Shown: piece after piece, positions 1 to 7,052 of the stretch | How positions within the stretch are numbered: position 1 is the stretch's first letter | Layout: each line of letters begins with the position of its first letter | Translations under genes and position numbers: made by a program | The notes under the pieces: generated by a model | Seen by the model: only the letters and a program-made list of their open reading frames with translations | Told to the model about the DNA's origin: nothing | Databases searched by the model: none | Assembly: GCA_017962315.1 (NCBI GenBank) | Contig: JAGCVN010000006.1 | Location: 1-35,834 of the forward strand | DNA: 35,834 nucleotides | DNA from: Kiritimatiellia bacterium | GTDB taxonomy: Bacteria; Verrucomicrobiota; Kiritimatiellia; RFP12; UBA1067 | Reading direction: 5' to 3'

Positions 1-510
1 GCTGTAAAGAGTCCTAGAGCGAGACGGTCTTAATCGCCTTTCGGCTCAAAGAACGATTTGAATCGACATTGATTTTATACACAACGCCTCCCCGGAACAA
101 CGTCTTAATCGCCTTTCGGCTCAAAGAACGATTTGAATCCGCCAAGGCCTTGGCGGCGCACCGTCGCTGGATAGGGTCTTAATCGCCTTTCGGCTCAAAG
201 AACGATTTGAATAGCGCCGAGGGTTCGCAAACGAGTGGACCCTTGTGGTGGTCTTAATCGCCTTTCGGCTCAAAGAACGATTTGAATGCCCCACCATCGA
301 GGCGATTTGGGACGAGCTGCCCAACGAGTGTCTTAATCGCCTTTCGGCTCAAAGAACGATTTGAATTCAGACTCGACTGGAGGGACGCCGAGGAGGACTG
401 GGTCTTAATCGCCTTTCGGCTCAAAGAACGATTTGAATACCTCGTGCTGGCCTACCCCCTCGCCGACCGCGCAGTCTTAATCGCCTTTCGGCTCAAAGAA
501 CGATTTGAAT
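1..510 (-). CRISPR. CRISPR array, truncated at window edge
   Basis: Seven identical 37-nt repeats start at 27, 102, 176, 251, 330, 402 and 474; the plus-strand unit begins GTCTTAATCG and ends GATTTGAAT. The six spacers between them are 38, 37, 38, 42, 35 and 35 nt. Bases 1-26 look like the end of another spacer, so the array continues to the left. cas2 and the leader lie on the right, so transcription should run right to left. On that strand the repeat ends in ATTAAGAC, a plausible 8-nt crRNA 5' handle. It can fold with AATCG pairing CGATT outside and CTTT pairing AAAG inside. All repeats are perfect, with no degenerate terminal repeat, as expected for the leader-proximal part of a live array. 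Confidence 0.98.
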
Positions 511-538
511 AGTACCACACTTAACTCATTGAAGTCAA
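509..538 (-). promoter_or_regulatory. candidate pre-crRNA promoter at the leader-repeat junction
   Basis: On the minus strand TTGACT (533-538) is followed after 18 nt by TACTAT (509-514). These fit sigma-70 -35 and -10 boxes with five and four matches. The -10 box would span the leader-repeat junction, placing the start of transcription inside the first repeat. This is pattern matching only. Confidence 0.35.
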
Positions 539-700
539 GTGATTTAAATGAACAGTTTGGAGGGAGTCGGCAAAAGAGAGTTTTTTAGGAGGATGTTTTC
601 ACATGATTTTGGGAGGACAAATGTCACGACATACCCGTTTTTATTGAGCTAAATCACATTTCGGAGGGAGAAGGCTGTTTTGGGCCGTTTTCGGCTCCCT
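511..700 (-). promoter_or_regulatory. CRISPR leader
   Basis: This 190-nt non-coding stretch lies between the cas2 stop and the first repeat and is clearly more A/T-rich than the surrounding genes, as leaders usually are. It holds several GGAGGGAG or GGGAGG motifs on the plus strand and a small GCCG-AAAA-CGGC hairpin immediately after the cas2 stop (about 684-695), which may slow or end the operon transcript. No convincing gene is seen in it. Confidence 0.75.
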
Positions 701-1075
701 TCAGAAAAGGTAGTAGAGACGTTTACATGGGCGTTCGATCACCCCGGCACTCTGTGTTTCCCGAATGCAGGATTTACACACCCTGTAAGCAATCAGCGAG
801 TCTTCCGACTCGTCAATCAGATTCAGCAATTGACCCCATAGTTCTGCATAGTCGTTTTCGCTCAAATCGCACTCAAAAACACTTTTTTCGATTCGGACAC
901 CGTAGTCTTCACAAGCTTTGGCCACCTGTCTTAGACGTTTCGGTTCCGCGATGTCGTATGCAATCAATCGAAGCATGTTCTTCACCGACCTTTCTGCCGG
1001 TATACCAGGGGGGACACCATTCCCCGGAAGGTAGAATGCCAAATCTTTGGCCGTTTCATCAATCCAATTTCTCAT
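701..1075 (-). CDS. cas2: CRISPR-associated endoribonuclease Cas2, possible N-terminal extension
   Basis: Cas2 is the structural partner of Cas1 in spacer acquisition. The family fold begins at Met34 (MLRLIAYDIAEPKRLRQV), with the usual YDI strand and its Asp, then VRIEKSVFECDL, and ends YRVCKSC...YYLF. From Met34 (base 976) the protein would be 91 aa, the normal Cas2 length. The longer start at 1075 is chosen because a strong GGAGG lies 8 nt before it, directly after the cas1 stop, whereas the inner ATG has only a distant AAGG. The extra 33 residues (MRNWIDETAKDLAFYLPGNG...) match nothing I recognise and contain a GVPPG stretch like the one encoded by the REP-like repeats nearby. The true start is therefore uncertain; the Cas2 identity is not. 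Confidence 0.9.
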   Translation of the reverse strand: MRNWIDETAKDLAFYLPGNGVPPGIPAERSVKNMLRLIAYDIAEPKRLRQVAKACEDYGVRIEKSVFECDLSENDYAELWGQLLNLIDESEDSLIAYRVCKSCIRETQSAGVIERPCKRLYYLF

Positions 1076-1087
1076 CCGTCTATCCTC

Positions 1088-2116
1088 CTAAGGAAGAATA
1101 AAGAATTGCGGTTCTTCATTTAGTTCCAATGCACGGAGGTATTCGCAGACTTGGCCATCGATGACTTTTCTGAAATCGGTGTGTACGTCGCCTTTCGTAG
1201 CCGTGAACCGGCGCAGCATCGTCTGTTCGTAGAGCGAAAAGAAAGCGCGCCGCCCATCGGCGTTCAGGTAAACACCCCCGTCTTCGCGAAACTCGAAATG
1301 ATCCGTGGATTTGACCATCGAGTGGTTGACCATGTTCAGCACCAGCAGGTCTGCAATAGCCGGACGCAACGGTTCCATCAAATCCAGCGCCAAAGAAGGG
1401 GAACTGAGTTTGTCGCAATGCAGGCAACCGATCCCGGCATCCAGCCCGTGTGACCGGATTGCGGTCTCCATTTCGCCCATGAGAATCGTATACGACCACG
1501 AAAGCAGCGCGTTTGCGGGGTCTTTCGGGGGCCGCCGGTTGCGTTCCGTAAACGGGAGGGCCGCAGGGAAATACTTTCCTAATGCACGGAAGTACCACGC
1601 CGCCCCGATTCCCTCGATTCCCCGCAGGACATCCAAAGAGTCGGTTGTTTGCACTTCGGCGAGATGATTTCGCAACAGAGTATCTGTTTGTTGGTATGCG
1701 GGGTCGTTTGTCAGTCCCCGATTCGCCGCCATGCGTTGCAAAACCCGGCGGCTGTTCTTCAACTTCGCGTACACAAGACGGCGCGCGACTTTCAACCCGA
1801 AGTCTGGATTGGTCACCTGTTCGTACTGACGGATGCGCCGTCCCGCATTCAGGTTGTTGTCGGGCAACAATGACCCCCGCCACTTCCCGTATTTTGAAAC
1901 AAAAAAGACCGGAATCCCCTCGTCGGCCAAGCGCATCAGCGCCGGCATGGAGAAGGCCGGCTCGCCCACGACGATCACGCGGTCGATGTCGAACAGCGGG
2001 ACTTGAGAGGCGACGGTACGCTCCCCGTCTCCATCTTTGATACGGCTGGTTACCTCCAACCGTCTCGACAATAATGTCACCCGTAGTGTATTGTGGGATA
2101 GTATCAATGACGGCAT
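1088..2116 (-). CDS. cas1: CRISPR-associated integrase Cas1
   Basis: Cas1 is the metal-dependent DNA integrase that inserts new spacers together with Cas2. The 342-aa protein has the family pattern: a beta-rich N-terminal domain (MPSLILSHNTLRVTLLSRRL), then the helical catalytic domain with Glu in LRGIEGIGAAWYF, His in GIGCLHCDKL and Glu in SLALDLMEPLRP, the three expected metal ligands. The start at 2116 has AAAGGAG five bases upstream. The reading frame stays open for another 34 codons, but that part encodes only the Gly/Pro/Cys-rich translation of REP-like repeats and is rejected. It stops with TAG 12 nt before the longer cas2 start. The presence of an adaptation module in a type III-B operon means the locus can probably acquire its own spacers. 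Confidence 0.95.
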   Translation of the reverse strand: MPSLILSHNTLRVTLLSRRLEVTSRIKDGDGERTVASQVPLFDIDRVIVVGEPAFSMPALMRLADEGIPVFFVSKYGKWRGSLLPDNNLNAGRRIRQYEQVTNPDFGLKVARRLVYAKLKNSRRVLQRMAANRGLTNDPAYQQTDTLLRNHLAEVQTTDSLDVLRGIEGIGAAWYFRALGKYFPAALPFTERNRRPPKDPANALLSWSYTILMGEMETAIRSHGLDAGIGCLHCDKLSSPSLALDLMEPLRPAIADLLVLNMVNHSMVKSTDHFEFREDGGVYLNADGRRAFFSLYEQTMLRRFTATKGDVHTDFRKVIDGQVCEYLRALELNEEPQFFILP

Positions 2117-2126
2117 CTTTGCTCCT

Positions 2127-2228
2127 TTACAAACGACGGGGGCCGCGCCCCCGCACCCCGGCGGGACACCGCCGCACACGGCCGCGACACCGCACCCCGG
2201 CGGGACACCGCCGCACACGGCCGCGCCC
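2127..2228. repeat. REP-like GC-rich palindromic repeats upstream of cas1
   Basis: The stretch between cas1 and the RAYT-like gene contains a GGGGGC-GCG-GCCCCC-type palindrome, followed by two nearly identical 39-bp tandem units (2151-2189 and 2190-2228), each with a GGCGG-GACA-CCGCC hairpin. Bases 2127-2175 recur with one mismatch at 2862-2910 inside the neighbouring RAYT-like gene. The unit length is a multiple of three and the cas1 frame stays open through it. REP palindromes next to RAYT genes are the expected association. Confidence 0.8.
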
Positions 2229-2251
2229 CCGCTCCCCGGCGGCGAGACGGG

Positions 2252-3265
2252 CTAGTCCTTCTCGCGGTTATGCGAAGTGGACGCAAGGGCTAACATGGTG
2301 GCAATCCGTTCGTGCATAGCCAAGCAGAGATTCCGTCGGATGACGAACGGAGGCGCCTCCTTTTCCGTAAATGAACTGAGAATCAGCTCGCGATGTTCGG
2401 AGAGATAGCGCGAGTCTTCCACGGACGGATCGAAACGCGCCGGAAGAGAATAGGGAACGGTCTTGATCCAACGCGCAAGCGGTAGTGCTTTCAGACGACG
2501 CTCGAATTCGCGCTCGCCCGGAGAGAGGAATCCGCAAACGGGGATGCCGCCTCGCTGGGCGCATTCGATATGTGCGGCTATCTCCCCCTCCAGCTCGACG
2601 AGCGTCTTTTTCATCGTTAGGCGGACTGGGAAGAGGAACGGCGAAGAAAGCATGGTGAGGTCGCCGCAGGCAGTCCATTCAAGGGAGGGGTCGAGAACAG
2701 GATGCCGGAACCGGCTACGGCGCACGAACATATCGGGATGTTCGAGTTTCCAAAAGTAGCGTGCTGGGTTCATGCGGATATAGCGGCGGATTGCGGAAAG
2801 CTGCCGCGAATCAAAGGAAACCTCCACCCAGAAGTCGGAAGACCAGGAGAATGGTGATGGGTTACAAACGACGGGGGCCGCACCCCCGCACCCCGGCGGG
2901 ACACCGCCGCGCCGCTGGTAGAAAGCGGCCCAATCCACCGGGGGGGGCGGGGGGTAGGGGCCCCCGTCGCTTGTAGCCGCCATAAACCAGTGCGCGAACA
3001 CGAGCGGGCTGAAGCGGAACTCGCTACCGGAGTTCACCATCAGCAAAAAGTGCGCGTGATCCGGCATGATGACGGAATCCGAGGCGGTGAAATGCGGATC
3101 GATTCCGTGCAACGCCGACCACACTGCCCGCACCCGCTCACCGGTATCCGTAAGCACCGGTCGTTTCGCTCCACGTTCCAATCGCGACAGCACCTTCACG
3201 CGCCCTTCCACCACAAAGGTGAAGTAATAGAACCGCCTTCCGGTATGGATGAGAGGAAATTTCAT
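2252..3265 (-). CDS. RAYT-like (Y1 transposase family) protein, probably lacking its catalytic Tyr
   Basis: The N-terminal half resembles the HUH nucleases of REP-associated tyrosine transposases: VIMPDHAHFLLMV around residues 65-77 supplies the His-x-His metal site. In the helix that should carry the catalytic Tyr the text reads DFWVEVSFDSRQLSAIRRYI, apparently shortened and without a Tyr at the expected place. It then continues with RMNPARYFWKLEHPDMF and a C-terminal domain containing GFLSPGEREFERRL, seen in a RAYT subgroup. A Pro-rich stretch and a REP-like repeat (2862-2910) interrupt the core. The ATG overlaps the stop of the Can2/Card1 gene by 4 nt (ATGA), so translation is probably coupled. 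It may be a defective or repurposed transposase; I cannot say which. Confidence 0.75.
   Translation of the reverse strand: MKFPLIHTGRRFYYFTFVVEGRVKVLSRLERGAKRPVLTDTGERVRAVWSALHGIDPHFTASDSVIMPDHAHFLLMVNSGSEFRFSPLVFAHWFMAATSDGGPYPPPPPVDWAAFYQRRGGVPPGCGGAAPVVCNPSPFSWSSDFWVEVSFDSRQLSAIRRYIRMNPARYFWKLEHPDMFVRRSRFRHPVLDPSLEWTACGDLTMLSSPFLFPVRLTMKKTLVELEGEIAAHIECAQRGGIPVCGFLSPGEREFERRLKALPLARWIKTVPYSLPARFDPSVEDSRYLSEHRELILSSFTEKEAPPFVIRRNLCLAMHERIATMLALASTSHNREKD
2862..2910. repeat. REP-like 49-bp repeat inside the RAYT-like gene
   Basis: These 49 bp match 2127-2175 with a single difference. The copy holds the same palindromes and the same TTACAAACGACGGGGG end, which helps define one edge of the element. 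It is translated as GGVPPGCGGAAPVVC within the host gene without breaking the frame. Confidence 0.85.
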
Positions 3266-4389
3266 GATTCGATCTTGAAGAGTTTTTTTAAATCTGTAGC
3301 CAAAGTCTGCAGCTGATCAAAGACCTCCACATTATACGCCCGCGCTCTTTCTTTATCCGCCGGACGCACATCAAGTGCCGAGACAAGGATACCCCTTGCT
3401 CTCAACCCCATTCGGGATGAGAGCTGCGCGAGCTTATATACTGCGTTATCGGCAATATTCCCCACACGCATATTCTTTGTCTTGTCTTCGATGACATAAC
3501 ACGTATTGCGGTGAAGGACAACCGCATCAAGTTCGTTTCTATTTCCCTTCTCGTCGCTGATTATCACATTCATCAAGGCATGCTTCTTATCAAACCTCAA
3601 TGACTTCAGGATCTCAAAAACATGGTGTTCCAACCAAATTCCATTGCAGAAACGGCGAGCATCTGATGAAGAGAACTCATCCTGTCTCCCACCCCTCTTA
3701 TGACAAACCAAGTCATTTTCGTGGAGCAGAACGTCCAACTCATGCCAATACGGCAGATTGAGGTCTCTACCGCTTGGATTGAACTCCAGCATATTATCCT
3801 GCTCTGCCTGAGAAGCAATTCGATTCAATGTTTTAATCAGTAGATGCCACTTATGAGGATTTTGTGCGATTTCACGATAGAAATGACGCCATCGTTCATC
3901 CTCCACGACAGACTTGAGATCGCCAGACTCAACTGTGATTCCGTTTAAACCAAAAAATTGATTCAATGTCGGTTGGTTGGATAAAATGACATTTTCTTCC
4001 TCCCCATTAACCCAAGTCACCCGGTCTGTCGCGACATCCACATAAAACACAGGTCTGTCCCCCATTCGGAAAACCTCCTGTGCAGCAATGGCCATCGGTT
4101 TTGTACCACCGGTGACATTTAAGACGCTGTGCGCAAACACATCAGCGTTTGACTCCGTCCATCCCAGCAATGCATTCTGAATCGTCTGAATGTCGGATGT
4201 ATCGTTACCGATAGGAATGTCAGGCAGAATTCTGATCTGGTGTTTCGCGATTTCGTTCTTGAGCCATTCAGCGCGTTTCCCCATCTTGTCCGAAACGACA
4301 AACGTCACAGTGTCAGGTCTGAGATTCTGATTGAGTATCGGCAGGAAATTCGGCATAGGCTGATCCGAAATTAAAAGAACCTGATTCAT
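3262..4389 (-). CDS. can2: CARF-domain nuclease, Can2/Card1 family (DUF1887)
   Basis: Proteins of this family are cOA-activated nucleases that cut nucleic acid non-specifically during type III immunity. The N-terminal CARF domain starts MNQVLLISDQ and carries the ligand motif NVTGGTKPMA (residues 91-100). The C-terminal restriction-like domain has the PD-(D/E)xK pattern: Asp288 in NELDAVV, then Glu301-Asp-Lys303 in VIEDKTK. The 375-aa length is normal for the family. It begins 13 nt after the Nudix gene with AGGAGA upstream of the ATG, so it is in the same operon. The catalytic residues look complete, so it should be an active effector. Whether it prefers RNA, ssDNA or dsDNA, and cA4 or another ring size, cannot be read from the sequence. 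Confidence 0.9.
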   Translation of the reverse strand: MNQVLLISDQPMPNFLPILNQNLRPDTVTFVVSDKMGKRAEWLKNEIAKHQIRILPDIPIGNDTSDIQTIQNALLGWTESNADVFAHSVLNVTGGTKPMAIAAQEVFRMGDRPVFYVDVATDRVTWVNGEEENVILSNQPTLNQFFGLNGITVESGDLKSVVEDERWRHFYREIAQNPHKWHLLIKTLNRIASQAEQDNMLEFNPSGRDLNLPYWHELDVLLHENDLVCHKRGGRQDEFSSSDARRFCNGIWLEHHVFEILKSLRFDKKHALMNVIISDEKGNRNELDAVVLHRNTCYVIEDKTKNMRVGNIADNAVYKLAQLSSRMGLRARGILVSALDVRPADKERARAYNVEVFDQLQTLATDLKKLFKIES

Positions 4390-4402
4390 CTGTTTTCTCC
4401 TT

Positions 4403-4993
4403 TCATTTTTTTCTGAACAACGAAATCGCCAAACGTGACCACAGCTCCATCTCTAAACGAAGCACTTCGGGAAACGGAAGGAAACGCCACTCCGCTAGCT
4501 CCGCATCCGGCGCAATCGCCCCCGTATCGATAGTGAACTGGAATACGGCTCCGAGATGGGTATGACCGACCTTCGTCCGTTCCTCGTTGATTACCCCGAG
4601 GAAAGTGAACCTTGTTTCCCTTGTGATACCCAGCTCTTCCATCACCTCACGCCCCGTTCCGGCGAGTATCGATTCAAAGACTGCCTCGCGACGGTCAATC
4701 TCGTTGACGTGTCCGCCGATACCGATCGAATACAAGCCGTGGAGACGTTGTTCCGTCCCGTGCCTCCTGTATGTCAGAGTCTTCTGTTCTTCATCACAAA
4801 CCAACACATAGGGGATAATCTGCTTGTACCGGACATCACTCTCGATATCGCTACGGCGAAGGTACGACACCGAGAGCGTATCGACAACCCGCTTGAACGA
4901 GTCCTCGGTGAGAGGCGCGGCGATTTCTTCCCGAACCCACTCTTCCGGTAAATCTTTACGCAGGACACAGAGTGTCCGTTCCTCAATTCCCAT
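4403..4993 (-). CDS. CRISPR-associated Nudix hydrolase
   Basis: Nudix enzymes hydrolyse nucleoside diphosphate derivatives. The 196-aa protein has LHGLYSIGIGGHVNEID followed by the core of the Nudix box, ESILAGTGREVMEELGI. The REVMEELG metal-binding part is exact, but the Gly normally six residues before the first Glu is displaced by a short insertion, as in a MutT-like subgroup. Its ATG lies inside the end of the cad1 gene (11-nt overlap), so the two are almost certainly translated together. The placement suggests it acts on the products of Cad1: from what I recall of published work on CARF-deaminases, partner Nudix proteins hydrolyse ITP. Substrate is inferred from context, not visible in the sequence. 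Confidence 0.88.
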   Translation of the reverse strand: MGIEERTLCVLRKDLPEEWVREEIAAPLTEDSFKRVVDTLSVSYLRRSDIESDVRYKQIIPYVLVCDEEQKTLTYRRHGTEQRLHGLYSIGIGGHVNEIDRREAVFESILAGTGREVMEELGITRETRFTFLGVINEERTKVGHTHLGAVFQFTIDTGAIAPDAELAEWRFLPFPEVLRLEMELWSRLAISLFRKK

Positions 4994-7052
4994 ACCACTC
5001 TCCTATCATTTTCATCACACAATCTTCCGCCTGAAGCAAGATTTTCCGCCTTATGTCATAACTAGAGAAAGACGCGGAAAAGCCGTTATACACCAAGCGG
5101 ATCGTGTCCCATTTGGACAAACCGCCTTTAGTCATATCGGTCGCTTTCAGATACTCACGATTCAGATTCGTATCCGAAATTCCCGGATCATCCGTATTGA
5201 TCGTGACACGCAATCCACAATCCAAAAACTCTCGCAACGGGTAGGACTTCCCCGGACAACCGAGATGAGAGCCCTCAAACCCCACTATCTGGAAGTTGCT
5301 TGACGGACAGAGTTCCACCGCAATGCGCCGATCTAGAAAGCGATTCATCAATTCCGGTCTTTCAGCCAGATTCAATCCGTGACCGATTCGATCGGCATTC
5401 AGGGAATAGACCGCATCCCAAATGTTCTCTACATCTTCCGTTTCACCAGCATGAATCGTAATTCGCATACACTGCTTCAAAAGCGGATCGAACAACTCTC
5501 TGAATTGGTTAGGCGGAGCCGCGCCCTCAGCCCCCGCAAGATCGAACCCGACAAGCCTGTCACGGAACTTCATATCTCGCAAAAGCAATTCCGCAAGTTG
5601 AACCGTATCGGTCACTCGATTCGGATCTCCATGTCTGCTGGCGATGAATATGAGTGTGAAATACGTCTGACACGCATCATGCGTCAACTCATCCAATAGG
5701 ATTCGTGCTACATCTTCACCGCTTGCCCCACCTCGTGTATAATTAGTTGGAGAACAACGAACTTCACAATACAGGACATTCGATTTGCGGCATTGTTCTT
5801 TCAGGCAGCGGCAAGCCGCACGAATGCAAGTTTCACTCTGCATCAACGCGGATCCTTGCAAATCTCCCATTTTCTCGTACTCATCAATTCCGATTCCACA
5901 CATTGTTCGAGGATTCCGATCCCCGTAAATCACCTTTCGCAACAGGTTTGAATTTTCTAGGAAACAACGGAGGAATCCGCAAACGCCAATAGGCTCCGGT
6001 ATCGCTGGAATTGGAGTTCGCACCTTGGCTTTATCGGTGTACAACGAACGAAGGAAATTTACCTCTTCATGGTCAACCGCACTCTGGATTCGGTTCACCC
6101 AATCCGCATATTCATTGCAATTTGCGATACACTTCCAAATCCGTTCCTCTTCCGACATCGCAACCGTTATCATTTCCTCTGCGGAAAGAATCCCGCCAAA
6201 ATGACAATGAAGTTCCGCCTTGGGAAGCGCCTCGACCCACTTCAAACCGTCTATGTCATCGAGAACTATCTCTTCATTCAATCGCCGAATTATTTCCGGA
6301 TGGAGATGGTGTAACGCGCGGAAGGATTCACCTCGTTCCATCTGAAAAATTGCGTTGTCAAAATTGCTCAAGAGAACAGCAGCCTTTTTCTGTAATTCTG
6401 AAATCTTGCGTATCAAACATTTCCCTGCCCAATTCCCGTCCAGTGGATAATCTTGCGGTAAAATACCCTTCTCCGCTACCAGAAACGGAGCCTTTTTCCT
6501 TTCTCCGGAAATCACAATGGGCGTTATCGTTTCCGCAACGGCAACCGGAAAACATATCTCCCCTTCGGGAAGTTCAACCTTTCCAGACGAAATGACATGA
6601 AGCATCGCAGAGCAGCCGAAAATATTGCCTGCATCCTGCATATCCGCACTCATGGTCTTACGACCGCCCGCGAGGGAGAGATACACCTTCCCTCCAGCGG
6701 CCTCCTGTCCAGCATGGAAAACCGCTCGAAAAATCGCCTCCCTCGCCTGTTCGCAATCGCCGGCCGTCACAAGATCCGTCAGTCCCGTTGGTATTTCCCG
6801 ACATACAATTGCGTCAGTCGCATGTAACCGCAGCCATCCCGATAATTTCTGTAATGCCTCTGAAGTCCCTTTTGTCGTCACCAGCCAGATTTCCGAAACA
6901 GGTTCCACCCCGTTTCCCTTCCTGATTTGTAACAAGGAGTCATAATCCTTCCGGTAACGGTATAGAGGGAATCGGTCAGGATTAAGAAATCCCAAAATTT
7001 CAGGGATAATTTCCCAAGTTCCACCAAAGGTAAACACGCAGATGTTCTTCAC
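4983..7052 (-). CDS. cad1: CARF-adenosine deaminase effector, Cad1/CAAD family
   Basis: This 689-aa protein joins a CARF sensor (residues 1 to about 210; KNICVFTFGGTWE and LAGGRKTMSADM with Lys132) to an adenosine/AMP deaminase domain (about 275-685). All zinc and catalytic motifs are present: His282 and His284 in AELHCHFGG, His534 and Glu537 in IHAGE, His558 in RIGHG, Asp621-Asp622 in NTDDP. Cad1/CAAD proteins are reported to deaminate ATP to ITP when cOA binds, draining ATP and arresting growth. The start is a GTG at 7052 with AAGGAGG upstream; it overlaps the stop of the preceding RAYT gene as GTGA. The open frame continues 88 codons further upstream but there it only shadows the RAYT gene. 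It is followed at once by the Nudix gene. Confidence 0.92.
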   Translation of the reverse strand: MKNICVFTFGGTWEIIPEILGFLNPDRFPLYRYRKDYDSLLQIRKGNGVEPVSEIWLVTTKGTSEALQKLSGWLRLHATDAIVCREIPTGLTDLVTAGDCEQAREAIFRAVFHAGQEAAGGKVYLSLAGGRKTMSADMQDAGNIFGCSAMLHVISSGKVELPEGEICFPVAVAETITPIVISGERKKAPFLVAEKGILPQDYPLDGNWAGKCLIRKISELQKKAAVLLSNFDNAIFQMERGESFRALHHLHPEIIRRLNEEIVLDDIDGLKWVEALPKAELHCHFGGILSAEEMITVAMSEEERIWKCIANCNEYADWVNRIQSAVDHEEVNFLRSLYTDKAKVRTPIPAIPEPIGVCGFLRCFLENSNLLRKVIYGDRNPRTMCGIGIDEYEKMGDLQGSALMQSETCIRAACRCLKEQCRKSNVLYCEVRCSPTNYTRGGASGEDVARILLDELTHDACQTYFTLIFIASRHGDPNRVTDTVQLAELLLRDMKFRDRLVGFDLAGAEGAAPPNQFRELFDPLLKQCMRITIHAGETEDVENIWDAVYSLNADRIGHGLNLAERPELMNRFLDRRIAVELCPSSNFQIVGFEGSHLGCPGKSYPLREFLDCGLRVTINTDDPGISDTNLNREYLKATDMTKGGLSKWDTIRLVYNGFSASFSSYDIRRKILLQAEDCVMKMIGEWYGN

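Noticed and set aside
282..512. Plus-strand open frame across the CRISPR array
   Set aside because: It only translates repeats and spacers (VLIAFRLKERFE repeated); not a gene.
593..652. Possible 19-codon peptide in the leader, preceded by AGGAGG
   Set aside because: The AGGAGG touches the ATG with no spacing, the peptide is very short, and leaders are normally non-coding.
2117..2218. 34-residue N-terminal extension of Cas1
   Set aside because: It is the translation of REP-like repeats; a good ribosome site and the family start lie at 2116.
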